Shown here: positions 9,984-17,926 of the stretch, in pieces
How the letters are laid out: each line of letters starts with the position of its first letter
Numbering within the stretch: position 1 is the first letter of the stretch
Origin: an uncultured Oscillospiraceae bacterium
GTDB taxonomy: Bacteria > Bacillota > Clostridia > Oscillospirales > Oscillospiraceae
Direction: 5' to 3'
NCBI GenBank assembly: GCA_944385475.1
Contig: CALWXJ010000001.1
Location: forward strand, 1-62,988
DNA: 62,988 nt
Position numbers and translations under genes: made by a program
The notes under the pieces: model-generated
The model's database searches: none
The model's input: only the letters and a program-made list of their open reading frames with translations
What the model was told of the DNA's origin: nothing

Positions 9984-10607
9984 TTATGTTCTCTGGGGAA
10001 GGGGTTTGGCCCCCATGCCCCGCCGCAAAATACGCAAACACTGCTCCAGCTGCTCCCGGGCTCCGGGATCCCCGTGGTTCAGTCCCCGGCAAAACAGCGG
10101 CACCGCCAGTCCCACCAGAAGGCCCAGCATGCTGTCCAGGTCGCCGGGATCCCGCAGATCCAAAAGATCCGGGTTCACCGCGTGGCGCAGCCGCCCGATA
10201 ATGGCCCGTGGGTCCAAAAACTCCAAAAGTCCCTTTTGCTGCAGGGGGCCGTTGCGGTTGACGATCCCGCCCAGCACCCCCAGCCCCCCCAGATCCTGGT
10301 CGTCCCGGTGAGCGGCAATATAGTCATAGAGCTCCATCAGCGCCGAGAAGACGTCCCCGCCGTCCCGCAGCAGCAGTTCCTCTGTCACCATCACCAGCTG
10401 ATCCACATAGTCCCGCAGGAGATAGCGCAGCAGCTCTTCCTTGTCCCGAAAGTACATATAAAAGCTGCCCCGGGGGATCCCCGCCTCTTTGATGATCCGG
10501 TTGATGGAGGCCTCGTTAAAGGGCTTTTGCGTAAATTCCCTCACTGCGGCGCAAAGCAGCTTCTCCTGCTTTTGCGCCGGTAAATTCAAAAATGTGGCGC
10601 TGGGCAT
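9984..10607 (-). CDS. TetR-family transcriptional regulator
   Basis: A 207-residue repressor-type protein. The N-terminal helix-turn-helix is clear at about 20-55 (AAVREFTQKPFNEASINRI followed by IKEAGIPRGSFYMYF). The C-terminal ligand-binding region is divergent. The open frame extends upstream, but this ATG has GGGAGGAGC before it and gives the normal TetR N terminus. It is the first gene of the exporter operon. Two copies of an 11-bp dyad overlap the promoter just upstream, so self-repression relieved by an exporter substrate is the likely control; this is inference. Confidence 0.9.
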   Translation of the reverse strand: MPSATFLNLPAQKQEKLLCAAVREFTQKPFNEASINRIIKEAGIPRGSFYMYFRDKEELLRYLLRDYVDQLVMVTEELLLRDGGDVFSALMELYDYIAAHRDDQDLGGLGVLGGIVNRNGPLQQKGLLEFLDPRAIIGRLRHAVNPDLLDLRDPGDLDSMLGLLVGLAVPLFCRGLNHGDPGAREQLEQCLRILRRGMGAKPLPQRT

Positions 10608-10664
10608 TCCGCTCCTCCCCTCCTCCTTTTGATTTACCAGCTTACAAAGGTAAAATAGCAATAT

Positions 10665-10675
10665 GACAACCTGTC
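10665..10675. promoter_or_regulatory. Putative TetR operator, downstream copy
   Basis: GACAACCTGTC is a dyad of the form GACA-N3-TGTC. It lies downstream of the -10 box, near the expected transcription start, and is an inverted copy of the site in the promoter spacer, with centres 25 bp apart. Confidence 0.75.
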
Positions 10676-10680
10676 GCTTT

Positions 10681-10709
10681 ATCATAGCCGACAGGTTGTC
10701 ATACTGCAA
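10681..10709 (-). promoter_or_regulatory. Promoter of the tetR-macA-macB operon
   Basis: On the minus strand TTGCAG and TATGAT are separated by exactly 17 bases. The spacer contains one operator dyad and the second lies just downstream, so a bound repressor would block RNA polymerase. Confidence 0.8.
10690..10700. promoter_or_regulatory. Putative TetR operator, promoter-spacer copy
   Basis: GACAGGTTGTC, again GACA-N3-TGTC, sits inside the 17-base spacer. Together with the downstream copy it forms a perfect 15-bp inverted repeat (10662-10676 with 10689-10703) around a 12-base centre. Confidence 0.75.
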
Positions 10710-10742
10710 GAGGATTTTGGAAAGGTTTACAGTTTCTTCACA

Positions 10743-11426
10743 TCATTCCCCCGTCCGCTGGTACAGCGGGATCCCCCGCTGATAGGGCTGGACACGGTAT
10801 GTGACAGAGGAGATCCTGCGCCCGGACACCCCATATTTGGGATGGACGCCGAACAGATCCACATAGTGCAAAAGGTCTTCCCGCTCCTTGGCCATGGCCT
10901 CCATCACCACTGCGGCGGCCCGGGCGTCATCCACGGCCCGGTGGCTGTTTTCCACCCGCTCCTCCAGCCCGTAGGCGGCGATGGCGTTGCAAAGCCGGTG
11001 GGGATAATCCCGCCGGTCCCGATAGACGGTCAGCAGATCCAGAAAGCGGGGCGGACGCAGCGCCCCCGCCAGCCCGGCGTCCCGCAGCAGGCCATAGAGA
11101 AAATTCAGGTCAAACTGGGCGTTATAGGCCGCCAGCAGCGGCCGTTCCGCCCCCGCCCAGAGGCGGCAGAACTCCTCCGCGGCCTGCCGGGGGGCAACGC
11201 CCTGCTCCAGGAGCATGGCGTCGGTAATACCGGTGAGGCCCACGATCTCCTCCGGCAGCGCCATCCCCGGAGGAAGGTGCAAAAAACGGTCCAGGGAGGG
11301 CCCCTCTCCTCCGGGCGTTAAGACCACTGCCCCGATCTCAATGATCCGGCAGGAGCGAGGGTCGATGCCGGTGGTCTCGGTGTCAAAGACCACCACCCGG
11401 TCAAATTGATCCCAGAGGGTATCCAT
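10743..11426 (-). CDS. DnaQ-like 3'-5' exonuclease
   Basis: A 227-residue DEDDh exonuclease resembling the DNA polymerase III epsilon/PolC proofreading fold. ExoI is VFDTETTGIDP (about 14-24), the ExoII Asp lies in AYNAQFDLNFL, and ExoIII is NSHRAVDDARAAA with the catalytic His and Asp. It lacks a polymerase or UvrC domain, so it is a stand-alone exonuclease probably acting on DNA or RNA ends in the cytosol. The true start is the ATG sharing one base with the stop of the upstream endonuclease gene (TGATG); GGAGGAGG precedes it. Substrate is not determined. Confidence 0.88.
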   Translation of the reverse strand: MDTLWDQFDRVVVFDTETTGIDPRSCRIIEIGAVVLTPGGEGPSLDRFLHLPPGMALPEEIVGLTGITDAMLLEQGVAPRQAAEEFCRLWAGAERPLLAAYNAQFDLNFLYGLLRDAGLAGALRPPRFLDLLTVYRDRRDYPHRLCNAIAAYGLEERVENSHRAVDDARAAAVVMEAMAKEREDLLHYVDLFGVHPKYGVSGRRISSVTYRVQPYQRGIPLYQRTGE

Positions 11427-12142
11427 CACGCCGCCTCCTCCATCTCCCAGTTTTCTCCGGTTTGATAGTCGATGTCCACTCCCGGCTGTACATTGTAGCA
11501 AAACACATGGAAGCACACACCCAGGCCCTGGTCCTCCACAGAGAGGGCCTCCATCTCAACGCCCCGGGCCACCAGCTCCGTCCCCTCAAAAAGGGGCGTC
11601 ACCCGATACAAAACATGGTTCCCCGTCTGCTCCACATAGTCGGCCACCTCATTTTCAAAAGGCAGCATCCCCTCCACATTGAGATAGCGGGTGCCGGTAA
11701 TCAGATTCAGAGGGTTGTCGTTTTCCCCCGTCAGCTGAAAGCCGATAAGATGGCAGCGGTTGTATAGGGCCTGCCCCGACACAAAGTCGTAAAAATTCTG
11801 CTCCCACCCCGTGGGCTGCACATCGCTGATATCCCCCCGGCTTTCTGTAGGCATCAGATCCTGGCCCACACAGGCCTGGGCAGTACCGCAGCGGCCCAGA
11901 AGGTCCAGTTCACTGTACCACTCGTAAGAGTCTGTGGTGAGATCCTCCTGGTCAAAAGACGGGACATTCCCCGCAAGCTCAGTATAGGGACTGCCGCTGT
12001 ACGGGGGGAGGTCCTCCAAGGTGGCCGGAGGCGGCGCAAAATACCACCGCAGCGCAGCCGCCACAGCACAAAGCGCCACCACTACCGCCACCCGCCGCCA
12101 TGTCAGGCGCTGTCCGCTCCGCCGTCTTTTTCTCTTTGCCAT
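11426..12142 (-). CDS. DNA/RNA non-specific endonuclease, membrane anchored
   Basis: A 238-residue protein with a very basic N terminus (MAKRKRRRSGQR) and one transmembrane helix at about 16-31 (RVAVVVALCAVAAALRW). This places the nuclease outside the membrane. The beta-beta-alpha-metal active site is YNRCHLIGFQLTG, where the catalytic His is in CHLI in place of the classic DRGH. The metal-binding Asn follows in NPLNLITGTRYLN. Relatives degrade extracellular DNA or take part in DNA uptake. Start chosen at an ATG behind AGGAGG. It is co-transcribed with the exonuclease downstream. Confidence 0.88.
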   Translation of the reverse strand: MAKRKRRRSGQRLTWRRVAVVVALCAVAAALRWYFAPPPATLEDLPPYSGSPYTELAGNVPSFDQEDLTTDSYEWYSELDLLGRCGTAQACVGQDLMPTESRGDISDVQPTGWEQNFYDFVSGQALYNRCHLIGFQLTGENDNPLNLITGTRYLNVEGMLPFENEVADYVEQTGNHVLYRVTPLFEGTELVARGVEMEALSVEDQGLGVCFHVFCYNVQPGVDIDYQTGENWEMEEAA

Positions 12143-12382
12143 GCCTGCCTCCTGAACGTCATGCCCCAGGGGAGTAAGAGCCCTTCTGCCGAATCTCTCG
12201 GTGCCCCCCGGCCCGCTGCCGGGAGGACTGATCCGGATTTCGGCAAAGAGCCTTTCCATCCCCGGTTTTTCCCCAGTTTTCTTTTATTTTCCTTTACTAT
12301 AACAAATCTCCGGAGGTTTTGCAAAGAGCGCATGATTTTCTTCCGGCGGGACATGCTGAGGAAAACCACAGGAGGTCTTTTT
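12143..12382. other. Divergent intergenic region
   Basis: It separates the minus-strand endonuclease from the plus-strand deacetylase. It becomes AT-rich at 12265-12325, with TACTAT and TATAAC overlapping near 12295, but no convincing -35 partner was found. Nothing else is recognisable. Confidence 0.4.
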
Positions 12383-13192
12383 ATGTCTCGTACTGTGCTT
12401 CGGGTACTATGTGTGATGCTGCTGCCCTGCCTGCTCTTTGCCGCCCTTTGGTCCGCCCGTCCGGAGGCGCTGCCCGCCTCCGCCGACGCGGCGGTGGCCG
12501 TCTCGTCGGAAAACTGGGGGCTCTCCTTCCCCCAGGAGGGGCAGACGCCCATCGGAAACGCCACGGCGGAGGAGCTGTCCCAATATGACGCGCACTATGT
12601 GGGGGATACCAGCCAAAAAGTCCTCTACCTCACATTTGACTGCGGCTATGAAAACGGCTACACCGAAACCATCCTGGACGCTCTTGCCCGCCATAACGCC
12701 CCTGCCGCTTTCTTCGTGGTGGGACACATGGTAGAATCCGCGCCGGAGATCGTCTGCCGCATGGTGGAGGAGGGACACATCGTGGGCAACCACACCTTTC
12801 ACCATCCGGACATGTCCGCCATTGCCGACAAAACCTCTTTTTGCCAGGAGCTGACGTCTCTGGAGGAGCTGTTCCGGCAGACCACGGGAGAGGAGATGTC
12901 CAAATTCTACCGTCCTCCCCAGGGGAAATACAGCGTGGAAAACCTCTCCCAGGCCCACGAGTTAGGCTATACCACCGTGCTGTGGAGCCTTGCGTATGTG
13001 GACTGGTATGTGGATGACCAGCCCACGGCGGAGGAGGCCTATGAAAAGCTGCTGCCCCGGATCCACAATGGCGCCATCGTGCTGCTGCACTCCACTTCCG
13101 CCACCAATGCCGCCATCCTGGATGACCTTTTGACAAAGTGGGAGGAGATGGGCTACACCTTTGCCCCCCTAACCCAGCTGCCGGGGGTATGA
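12383..13192 (+). CDS. PdaA-like polysaccharide deacetylase (muramic delta-lactam type)
   Basis: A 269-residue exported NodB-family enzyme. PdaA removes acetyl groups from N-acetylmuramate in spore cortex, a step toward muramic delta-lactam. Residues 1-30 form a signal or anchor segment (VLCVMLLPCLLFAALW). The lead-in WGLSFP followed by NATAEEL is typical of PdaA. The catalytic motif is LTFDCGYENGYT, where the second position after the catalytic Asp is Cys as in the PdaA branch rather than TFDDG. The metal-binding motif is NHTFHHPDMS, and RPPQGKY and HST complete the site. ATG follows GGAGG with seven bases spacing. Confidence 0.88.
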   Translation: MSRTVLRVLCVMLLPCLLFAALWSARPEALPASADAAVAVSSENWGLSFPQEGQTPIGNATAEELSQYDAHYVGDTSQKVLYLTFDCGYENGYTETILDALARHNAPAAFFVVGHMVESAPEIVCRMVEEGHIVGNHTFHHPDMSAIADKTSFCQELTSLEELFRQTTGEEMSKFYRPPQGKYSVENLSQAHELGYTTVLWSLAYVDWYVDDQPTAEEAYEKLLPRIHNGAIVLLHSTSATNAAILDDLLTKWEEMGYTFAPLTQLPGV

Positions 13193-13199
13193 GAGGAAA

Positions 13200-13230
13200 A
13201 AAAGACGAGCCATAAGGCTCGTCTTTTCTT
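13200..13230. terminator. Bidirectional terminator
   Basis: A 12-bp stem (AAAAGACGAGCC and complement) with an ATAA loop has T-runs on both strands. It ends both the deacetylase and the convergent glycosyltransferase transcripts. Confidence 0.9.
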
Positions 13231-13256
13231 CTGTATTCTTTGATTTTCTTCCCCGC

Positions 13257-14435
13257 TCAGGCAGATACCCGCTTGCTTTGATGGGCGGTGGCCTCAATCT
13301 CTTTCCGGTAGATCTCCTCCACCCGCTGGGCAAAGCGCTGCGCCGAGTACTCCTCCGCCACCCGGCGGGCTGCGGCGGACATCTCTGCCAAGGTCTGGGG
13401 CTGATCCAGCAGCGTCTGCACCGTCTTAATCAGCTGACGGGAGGTGTGATACTGGAAGCCGTCCTCCCCGTCCCGGATGACCCCTTCCAGGCAGGGGTCC
13501 GCCCGGCATACGGTGGGAACACCGGCAGCCAGGGCCTCTACATAGGTCAGGCCCTGGGTCTCGCTGGTGGAGGCACTGACAAAGAGGTCCCCCAACTGAT
13601 ACCAGCGGGATACCTGCTCCGAGGGCACCATGCCTGCGAAAATCACCTGGGGCGCCCGGAGGCCCAGGTTTTGGGCCTCTTCTTCCAGGCGGACGCGGTC
13701 CGGTCCGTCTCCCACGATCAAAAGCGTCAGAGGCGCCTGGCCCATCTCCGCCCGGGAGCGCAGCAACTCGTCGATGTTCTTCTCCTCTGCCAGACGTCCC
13801 ACATACACCAGCACCTGCCACCCCTGGGGAATGGCCAGGCCCCGGCGGGCGTCCGCCTTTTCCTGCGGCGTCAGGCGGCGGCTGAAGCGGCGCAGGTCGA
13901 TGCCGCTGGGCACCACCTCAATGGGCTGGCGCACGCCGTATCCCTCCAGCAAGGTCTTGACTTTTCCCGTGGGGACGATCATGCAGTCCGTCTGGGCCGC
14001 CACCCAGCGGGAGAGCAGCGCCGCCGCCATTTTCCCCAGCCGGACGCTGGGGGAGAAATAGTGGGTATAGTCCTCGTACACCGTGTGATAGGTGTGGACC
14101 AGGGGCACATCCAGCTCCTCTGCGATCCGCCGGGCCAAAAAGAAGGTGGAAAATTCGCACTGGGAGTGGACCACATCCGGCCCCCAGGCCACGATCTCCC
14201 GAATGAATCTGCCGGCAAGAGAGGTCCGCAGCCGGGCGCCGGGATAGATCAGTCCCACGGGGATAGAGCCCAGGTGGGTGATCCCGTCTTCTTCCCAGGA
14301 GCTGCGGGTCTGGGACAGTGTTAAAATCCGCACCTCATGGCCTCTGCTTTGCAGCTCCCGCCGCAGATTCTTCACAGAGGTGACCACGCCGTTGACTGCG
14401 GGACTATACCAGTCAGATGTGATGAGAATCTTCAT
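13257..14435 (-). CDS. GT4-family glycosyltransferase
   Basis: A 392-residue GT-B fold enzyme. The N-terminal half opens with ITSDWYSPAVNGVVTSVKNL, as in diacylglycerol glucosyl- and mannosyltransferases. The C-terminal donor domain has YVGRLAEEKNID, VIFAGMV and the EX7E region SASTSETQGLTYVEALAAGVP. Such enzymes transfer sugars from nucleotide donors to membrane lipids or cell-envelope polymers on the cytosolic membrane face. A promoter with near-consensus boxes precedes it and a shared terminator follows, so it is probably monocistronic. Glucosyl-diacylglycerol synthesis is the best guess, not proven. Confidence 0.85.
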   Translation of the reverse strand: MKILITSDWYSPAVNGVVTSVKNLRRELQSRGHEVRILTLSQTRSSWEEDGITHLGSIPVGLIYPGARLRTSLAGRFIREIVAWGPDVVHSQCEFSTFFLARRIAEELDVPLVHTYHTVYEDYTHYFSPSVRLGKMAAALLSRWVAAQTDCMIVPTGKVKTLLEGYGVRQPIEVVPSGIDLRRFSRRLTPQEKADARRGLAIPQGWQVLVYVGRLAEEKNIDELLRSRAEMGQAPLTLLIVGDGPDRVRLEEEAQNLGLRAPQVIFAGMVPSEQVSRWYQLGDLFVSASTSETQGLTYVEALAAGVPTVCRADPCLEGVIRDGEDGFQYHTSRQLIKTVQTLLDQPQTLAEMSAAARRVAEEYSAQRFAQRVEEIYRKEIEATAHQSKRVSA

Positions 14436-14564
14436 AAACGCTCCTTGTTTTCATGGAAGCGGCGACACCATCCGTTTCCGGCTGAGGCAGTCCCGCGATG
14501 AGGGTCAGCACCGCAAAGCGACATACCCCCATTTTTATCATTGGTACTTTACGATATTGAACAA

Positions 14565-14593
14565 ATCATAGTATATGCATTTTAGTTTGTCAA
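14565..14593 (-). promoter_or_regulatory. Strong promoter for the GT4 gene
   Basis: On the minus strand a perfect TTGACA and TATGAT are 17 bases apart. The leader to the start codon is about 120 bases and has no recognised riboswitch. Confidence 0.8.
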
Positions 14594-14665
14594 GTTCACT
14601 TCTGGAAACATTTTATTCCAAAATGGTTACAGTTTTCCCCGAATTTTGTAAAACTCCCGTAAGAT

Positions 14666-15085
14666 TTATTGCTCTCTCCGCTGTCTTTTTGCCAGCAGCA
14701 CTGCAGCCCCCAGGGCCACTGCCCCGTCCGCCAAATTGTACACATAGCGGCCCAGGGGCCCCGGCACCTTGGGAAAGCGCACATAATCCCTCACGCTGCC
14801 CCAGCGCAGGCGCTCTGCAAGATTGCTGGCTCCTCCCCCCAGCAGGATCCCCGCTGCCAGGGGGGCGTCCCTGCGGCGGCGCCACGCCCAGTATAGTCCT
14901 GCCGCGGAGGCCGCCATCACCCACTTCCGCTTCATCGGCAGGCCGAAGGCCGCCCCCGGGTTATCCACCCGGCCTATCCAGATCCGGCCCTTCCAGAAAA
15001 GCCGGGGCCGGGGATACGCCTCTGTCCGGCGGCGCAAAGCGCCGCAGGCGGCAAATACCCCCAAGGCTGTCAGCATGGTTTTCAT
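14666..15085 (-). CDS. Signal peptidase II-like membrane protein, divergent
   Basis: A 139-residue protein resembling LspA, the aspartic protease that cleaves lipoprotein signal peptides. The conserved NPGAAFGLP loop, a GGGASNLAERL segment, the SVRDYVRF segment with one catalytic Asp, and YNLAD with the second are all present. In typical LspA the ASN--ER part reads GN--DR, so Asp is replaced by Glu. The first membrane helix is short and poorly hydrophobic, and the protein is rather short for the family. It overlaps the stop of the upstream GTPase-RNase fusion by four bases (ATGA), so it is translationally coupled to it. It may be a working minor peptidase or an altered paralogue. Confidence 0.7.
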   Translation of the reverse strand: MKTMLTALGVFAACGALRRRTEAYPRPRLFWKGRIWIGRVDNPGAAFGLPMKRKWVMAASAAGLYWAWRRRRDAPLAAGILLGGGASNLAERLRWGSVRDYVRFPKVPGPLGRYVYNLADGAVALGAAVLLAKRQRREQ

Positions 15086-17769
15086 GTTGTCTCCTCCTGT
15101 TCTTCCCGGGCCCGCTCCATGGCGGAGCGGAGAGCCCCGTTCTGCCGGTCTTTTTCATTATGGGCCCGCAGGGTGCGCTCCATGGTTCCCAGCACCTGGT
15201 CCATCTCCTCCCGGAACTGGGAGGCGGAGATCCGCAGGGCCCCGTGGCCCAGGATGATCAGCTGCTCCGGTCCGTCAGAGGTGGCCACCTTCACCCGGTG
15301 GTCCCGGCCGATGGTATAGGTGGCCCGCTCGATATAGGCATCCGCCGTCTCCGCCTCTTTGGTGTAGACCACGCAGATGTTGTGATACCGCTCCACACTG
15401 CCCAGCCCCCCCTTGACCTTATAGGCGTCAAAGACCACGATCACCTGACAGCCCCGGCAGCCCTGGTAATTGCAAAGATCATCGCAGAGCTTTTTCCGGG
15501 CCGCATCCAGATTCTCCCGGGCAATGGCTTTGAGCTCTTCCCAGGCGAAGATGATGTTGTACCCGTCCACCAGCAAATACTCCTCCCCCGCCGGGGGGGC
15601 CATCACGCTCCGCCGCTCCCCCTCCGACTCCAAAGGCCTCCGGGGCGCCCTGGGGGGCGGGGGCGGGTCCCGGCGCTTGATGGGACCATACGTCCGCTCG
15701 AAAATGGCCATCAGCTCCTGCTCCTGTCCCAAGGTAGGGCGGGCCCCCCCGGAAGCGGCAGGGGCCGCCGGAGAGGCAGAATCCTCCTGCCGCGGACGCA
15801 GCACACAGGGCACATGGGCCCGCTGGGGCACCTGGTCCCAGGGCACGATCTCTCCGGAACCGTGGGTGCAGAATACGGAGCTGGAGGGGTTGTCCACATC
15901 CCCGGCAGGGTCATACCCCTCCAGCAGCGATACGATCTCCGGCCGGGGCGGGGCGGGAGAGTCTTCCTGGGTCTCGGGGCAGGGGAAATACCCCTTGGGC
16001 GTGCAGCTCAGCCGTCCCAGGCCCCGGGTATAGGCGCTCACCTCCTGGCCGTAGGAGCGCAAAAATGCCACCGGCGCCGCGCCGGTGAGGACCGTCATCT
16101 CCCCCTCCGTTTGGGGCGGGTCTGTCTTCCCTCCCATGCGCTGGAGGTCGCTCATGGCCCGTCCCACCTGAGGGGCAGGAACCTCCAGGCAAAAGTCATA
16201 CCACGGCTCCAGCAGCACGCAGCGGCCCTGCATCAGCCCTTGGCGCACCGCCCGATACGTGGCCTGGCGGAAGTCGCCCCCCTCTGTGTGCTTCACATGG
16301 GCCCGGCCCGCCACCAGGGTGATCTTCAAATCGGTGATGGGGGAGCCTGTCAGGACGCCGGGATGCTCCCGCTCCGCCAGATGGGTGAGGATCAGGCGCT
16401 GGTAGCTGCCGTCCAGCTGGTCCTCCGGGCAGGCGGTATCCAGCACGATGCCGCTTCCCCGGGGCAGCGGCTCCATCAAAAGATGCACCTCGGCATAGTG
16501 CCGCAGGGGCTCAAAATGGCCGATCCCCTCCACTGTCCGGGTGATGGTCTCCCGGTAGCAGATGGCCCCCTCCCCAAAGGAGATGTCCATTCCAAAGCGC
16601 TCTTTTACCATCCTCTGGAGGATCTCCATCTGCACGCTGCCCATCAGTTGGACAAAGATCTTGCGCAGATGTTCCTCCCACACCACGTGGAGCTGGGGAT
16701 CCTCCTCTTCCACCTGCCGCAGGCGGGAGAGGGCAATGGCGGGGTCCGTGCCGTCTGTGAGTTCCACCTGATAGGTCAAAACCGGCTCCAGCAGCGCTCC
16801 GGACCAGTCCTTTTCAAAGCCCAGCCCCTGGCCGGGAAAGGTATGGCTCAGGCCGGTCACTGCCACCACTGTGCCCGCCTGGGCCTCTTCCAGCAAGGCA
16901 AACTTGCTGGCGGAATATTGCCGCAGCTGGTCCGCCTTCTCCTCCCAGAGGGAAGTCCCCTCTCCGGAGGCAGGGCGGCGCAGGACATCCTTCACCCGCA
17001 GCGTCCCGCCGGTGACTTTCAAGTGGGTCAGCCTGGCGCCCTGGGCGTCCCGGGAGATCTTGAAGACCCGGGCCCCAAAGGCCTGCGGCCAGCTGGGGTG
17101 GGGTGCATAGCGGCCAATGCCCTCCATCAGCGCCTCCACCCCCTGCAGCTTCAAAGCAGAACCGAAATAGCAGGGAAACAGCTGCCGCCGTGCCACCAGC
17201 CGGGAAACCCCGTCGTCAGAGAGATCCCCGGTTTCCAGATACTGTTCCAGGGCCTCCTCATGGCACATGGCGGCCTCCTCCGCCCAAAGCTGCCGGGACT
17301 GGCCGAAGTCCACACAGCCTCCGGAGAGTTTTTGCCGCAGCTCCTCTAAAACAGCGGTCCGGTCCGACCCCGCCAGATCCATCTTATTGATAAATAAAAA
17401 CGTGGGCACCTCATAGCGCTGCAGCAGCTGCCACAGCGTACGGGTATGACTCTGGACGCCGTCGGTACCGCTGATCACCAATACGGCGCAATCCAGCACC
17501 CGCAGCACCCGTTCCGCCTCCGCGGAAAAATCCACGTGGCCGGGGGTGTCCACCACCGTCACCTGCCGCTGCCCCATGGGCAGCACCGCCTGCTTGGCAA
17601 AGATGGTAATGCCCCGCTGGCGCTCCATCTCCTCCGTGTCCAAAAAGGCGTCCCGGTGGTCCACCCGCCCCAGGCGGCGCAGCACGCCGCCGTGATAGAG
17701 CAGCGCCTCGGACAAGGTGGTCTTGCCCGCGTCCACATGGGCCAAAATCCCCATTACCAGTCGTTCCAT
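15082..17769 (-). CDS. TetM/EF-G-like ribosomal GTPase fused to Rae1/YacP NYN ribonuclease domain
   Basis: An 895-residue two-part protein. The N-terminal ~600 residues are a ribosomal-protection-type translational GTPase. G1 is AHVDAGKTTLSE near residue 10, G2 is RQRGITIF, G3 is DTPGHVDF, G4 is NKMD and G5 includes GSALK; EF-G-like domains II to V follow. A Pro/Ser-rich linker (about 610-728) leads to a C-terminal NYN domain (729-895) that closely follows Bacillus YacP/Rae1. It has LLVDGYNIIFAW, VIVVFDAYKVKGG, YTKEAETADAYIE and VATSDGPEQ, with acidic residues at 735, 781, 810 and 832. Rae1 is known as an A-site mRNA endonuclease. Tetracycline resistance is not implied by the resemblance to TetM. 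Confidence 0.92.
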   Translation of the reverse strand: MERLVMGILAHVDAGKTTLSEALLYHGGVLRRLGRVDHRDAFLDTEEMERQRGITIFAKQAVLPMGQRQVTVVDTPGHVDFSAEAERVLRVLDCAVLVISGTDGVQSHTRTLWQLLQRYEVPTFLFINKMDLAGSDRTAVLEELRQKLSGGCVDFGQSRQLWAEEAAMCHEEALEQYLETGDLSDDGVSRLVARRQLFPCYFGSALKLQGVEALMEGIGRYAPHPSWPQAFGARVFKISRDAQGARLTHLKVTGGTLRVKDVLRRPASGEGTSLWEEKADQLRQYSASKFALLEEAQAGTVVAVTGLSHTFPGQGLGFEKDWSGALLEPVLTYQVELTDGTDPAIALSRLRQVEEEDPQLHVVWEEHLRKIFVQLMGSVQMEILQRMVKERFGMDISFGEGAICYRETITRTVEGIGHFEPLRHYAEVHLLMEPLPRGSGIVLDTACPEDQLDGSYQRLILTHLAEREHPGVLTGSPITDLKITLVAGRAHVKHTEGGDFRQATYRAVRQGLMQGRCVLLEPWYDFCLEVPAPQVGRAMSDLQRMGGKTDPPQTEGEMTVLTGAAPVAFLRSYGQEVSAYTRGLGRLSCTPKGYFPCPETQEDSPAPPRPEIVSLLEGYDPAGDVDNPSSSVFCTHGSGEIVPWDQVPQRAHVPCVLRPRQEDSASPAAPAASGGARPTLGQEQELMAIFERTYGPIKRRDPPPPPRAPRRPLESEGERRSVMAPPAGEEYLLVDGYNIIFAWEELKAIARENLDAARKKLCDDLCNYQGCRGCQVIVVFDAYKVKGGLGSVERYHNICVVYTKEAETADAYIERATYTIGRDHRVKVATSDGPEQLIILGHGALRISASQFREEMDQVLGTMERTLRAHNEKDRQNGALRSAMERAREEQEETT

Positions 17770-17800
17770 TCCGGTCCCCTTTCACTGGTTATGATCATTG

Positions 17801-17829
17801 ATGATACCATGCCCCGTCAGGGGGCGCAA
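17801..17829 (-). promoter_or_regulatory. Candidate promoter of the GTPase-RNase fusion gene
   Basis: Minus-strand TTGCGC and TATCAT are 17 bases apart, about 35 bases before the start codon. The spacer itself contains a small CCCC-TGAC-GGGG dyad. Confidence 0.5.
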
Positions 17830-17926
17830 GTCCCGCCTCCCGCCCATCCCCAAAAGCCTTATCCATTTTTAACAGACTTTTCCCCACGGAGTTCAAAAAT
17901 CCCCGTCTATTGTCCCAAAAATAACA

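Noticed and set aside
8292-10583. Long plus-strand frame across the adaptor and tetR genes
   Set aside because: It spans two well-supported opposite-strand genes and their junction, which a real gene would hardly do.
14575-17349. A very long plus-strand open frame opposite the GTPase-RNase fusion gene
   Set aside because: The minus-strand gene has all GTPase and NYN motifs. The opposite frame is Pro/Gly/His/Arg-rich, lacks a ribosome-binding site and known motifs, and is a by-product of high GC and codon bias.
15082-17769. Tetracycline-resistance gene of the tet(M) class
   Set aside because: The GTPase half resembles TetM but is divergent and fused to a nuclease. There is no mobile element or leader-peptide attenuator, so resistance should not be inferred.
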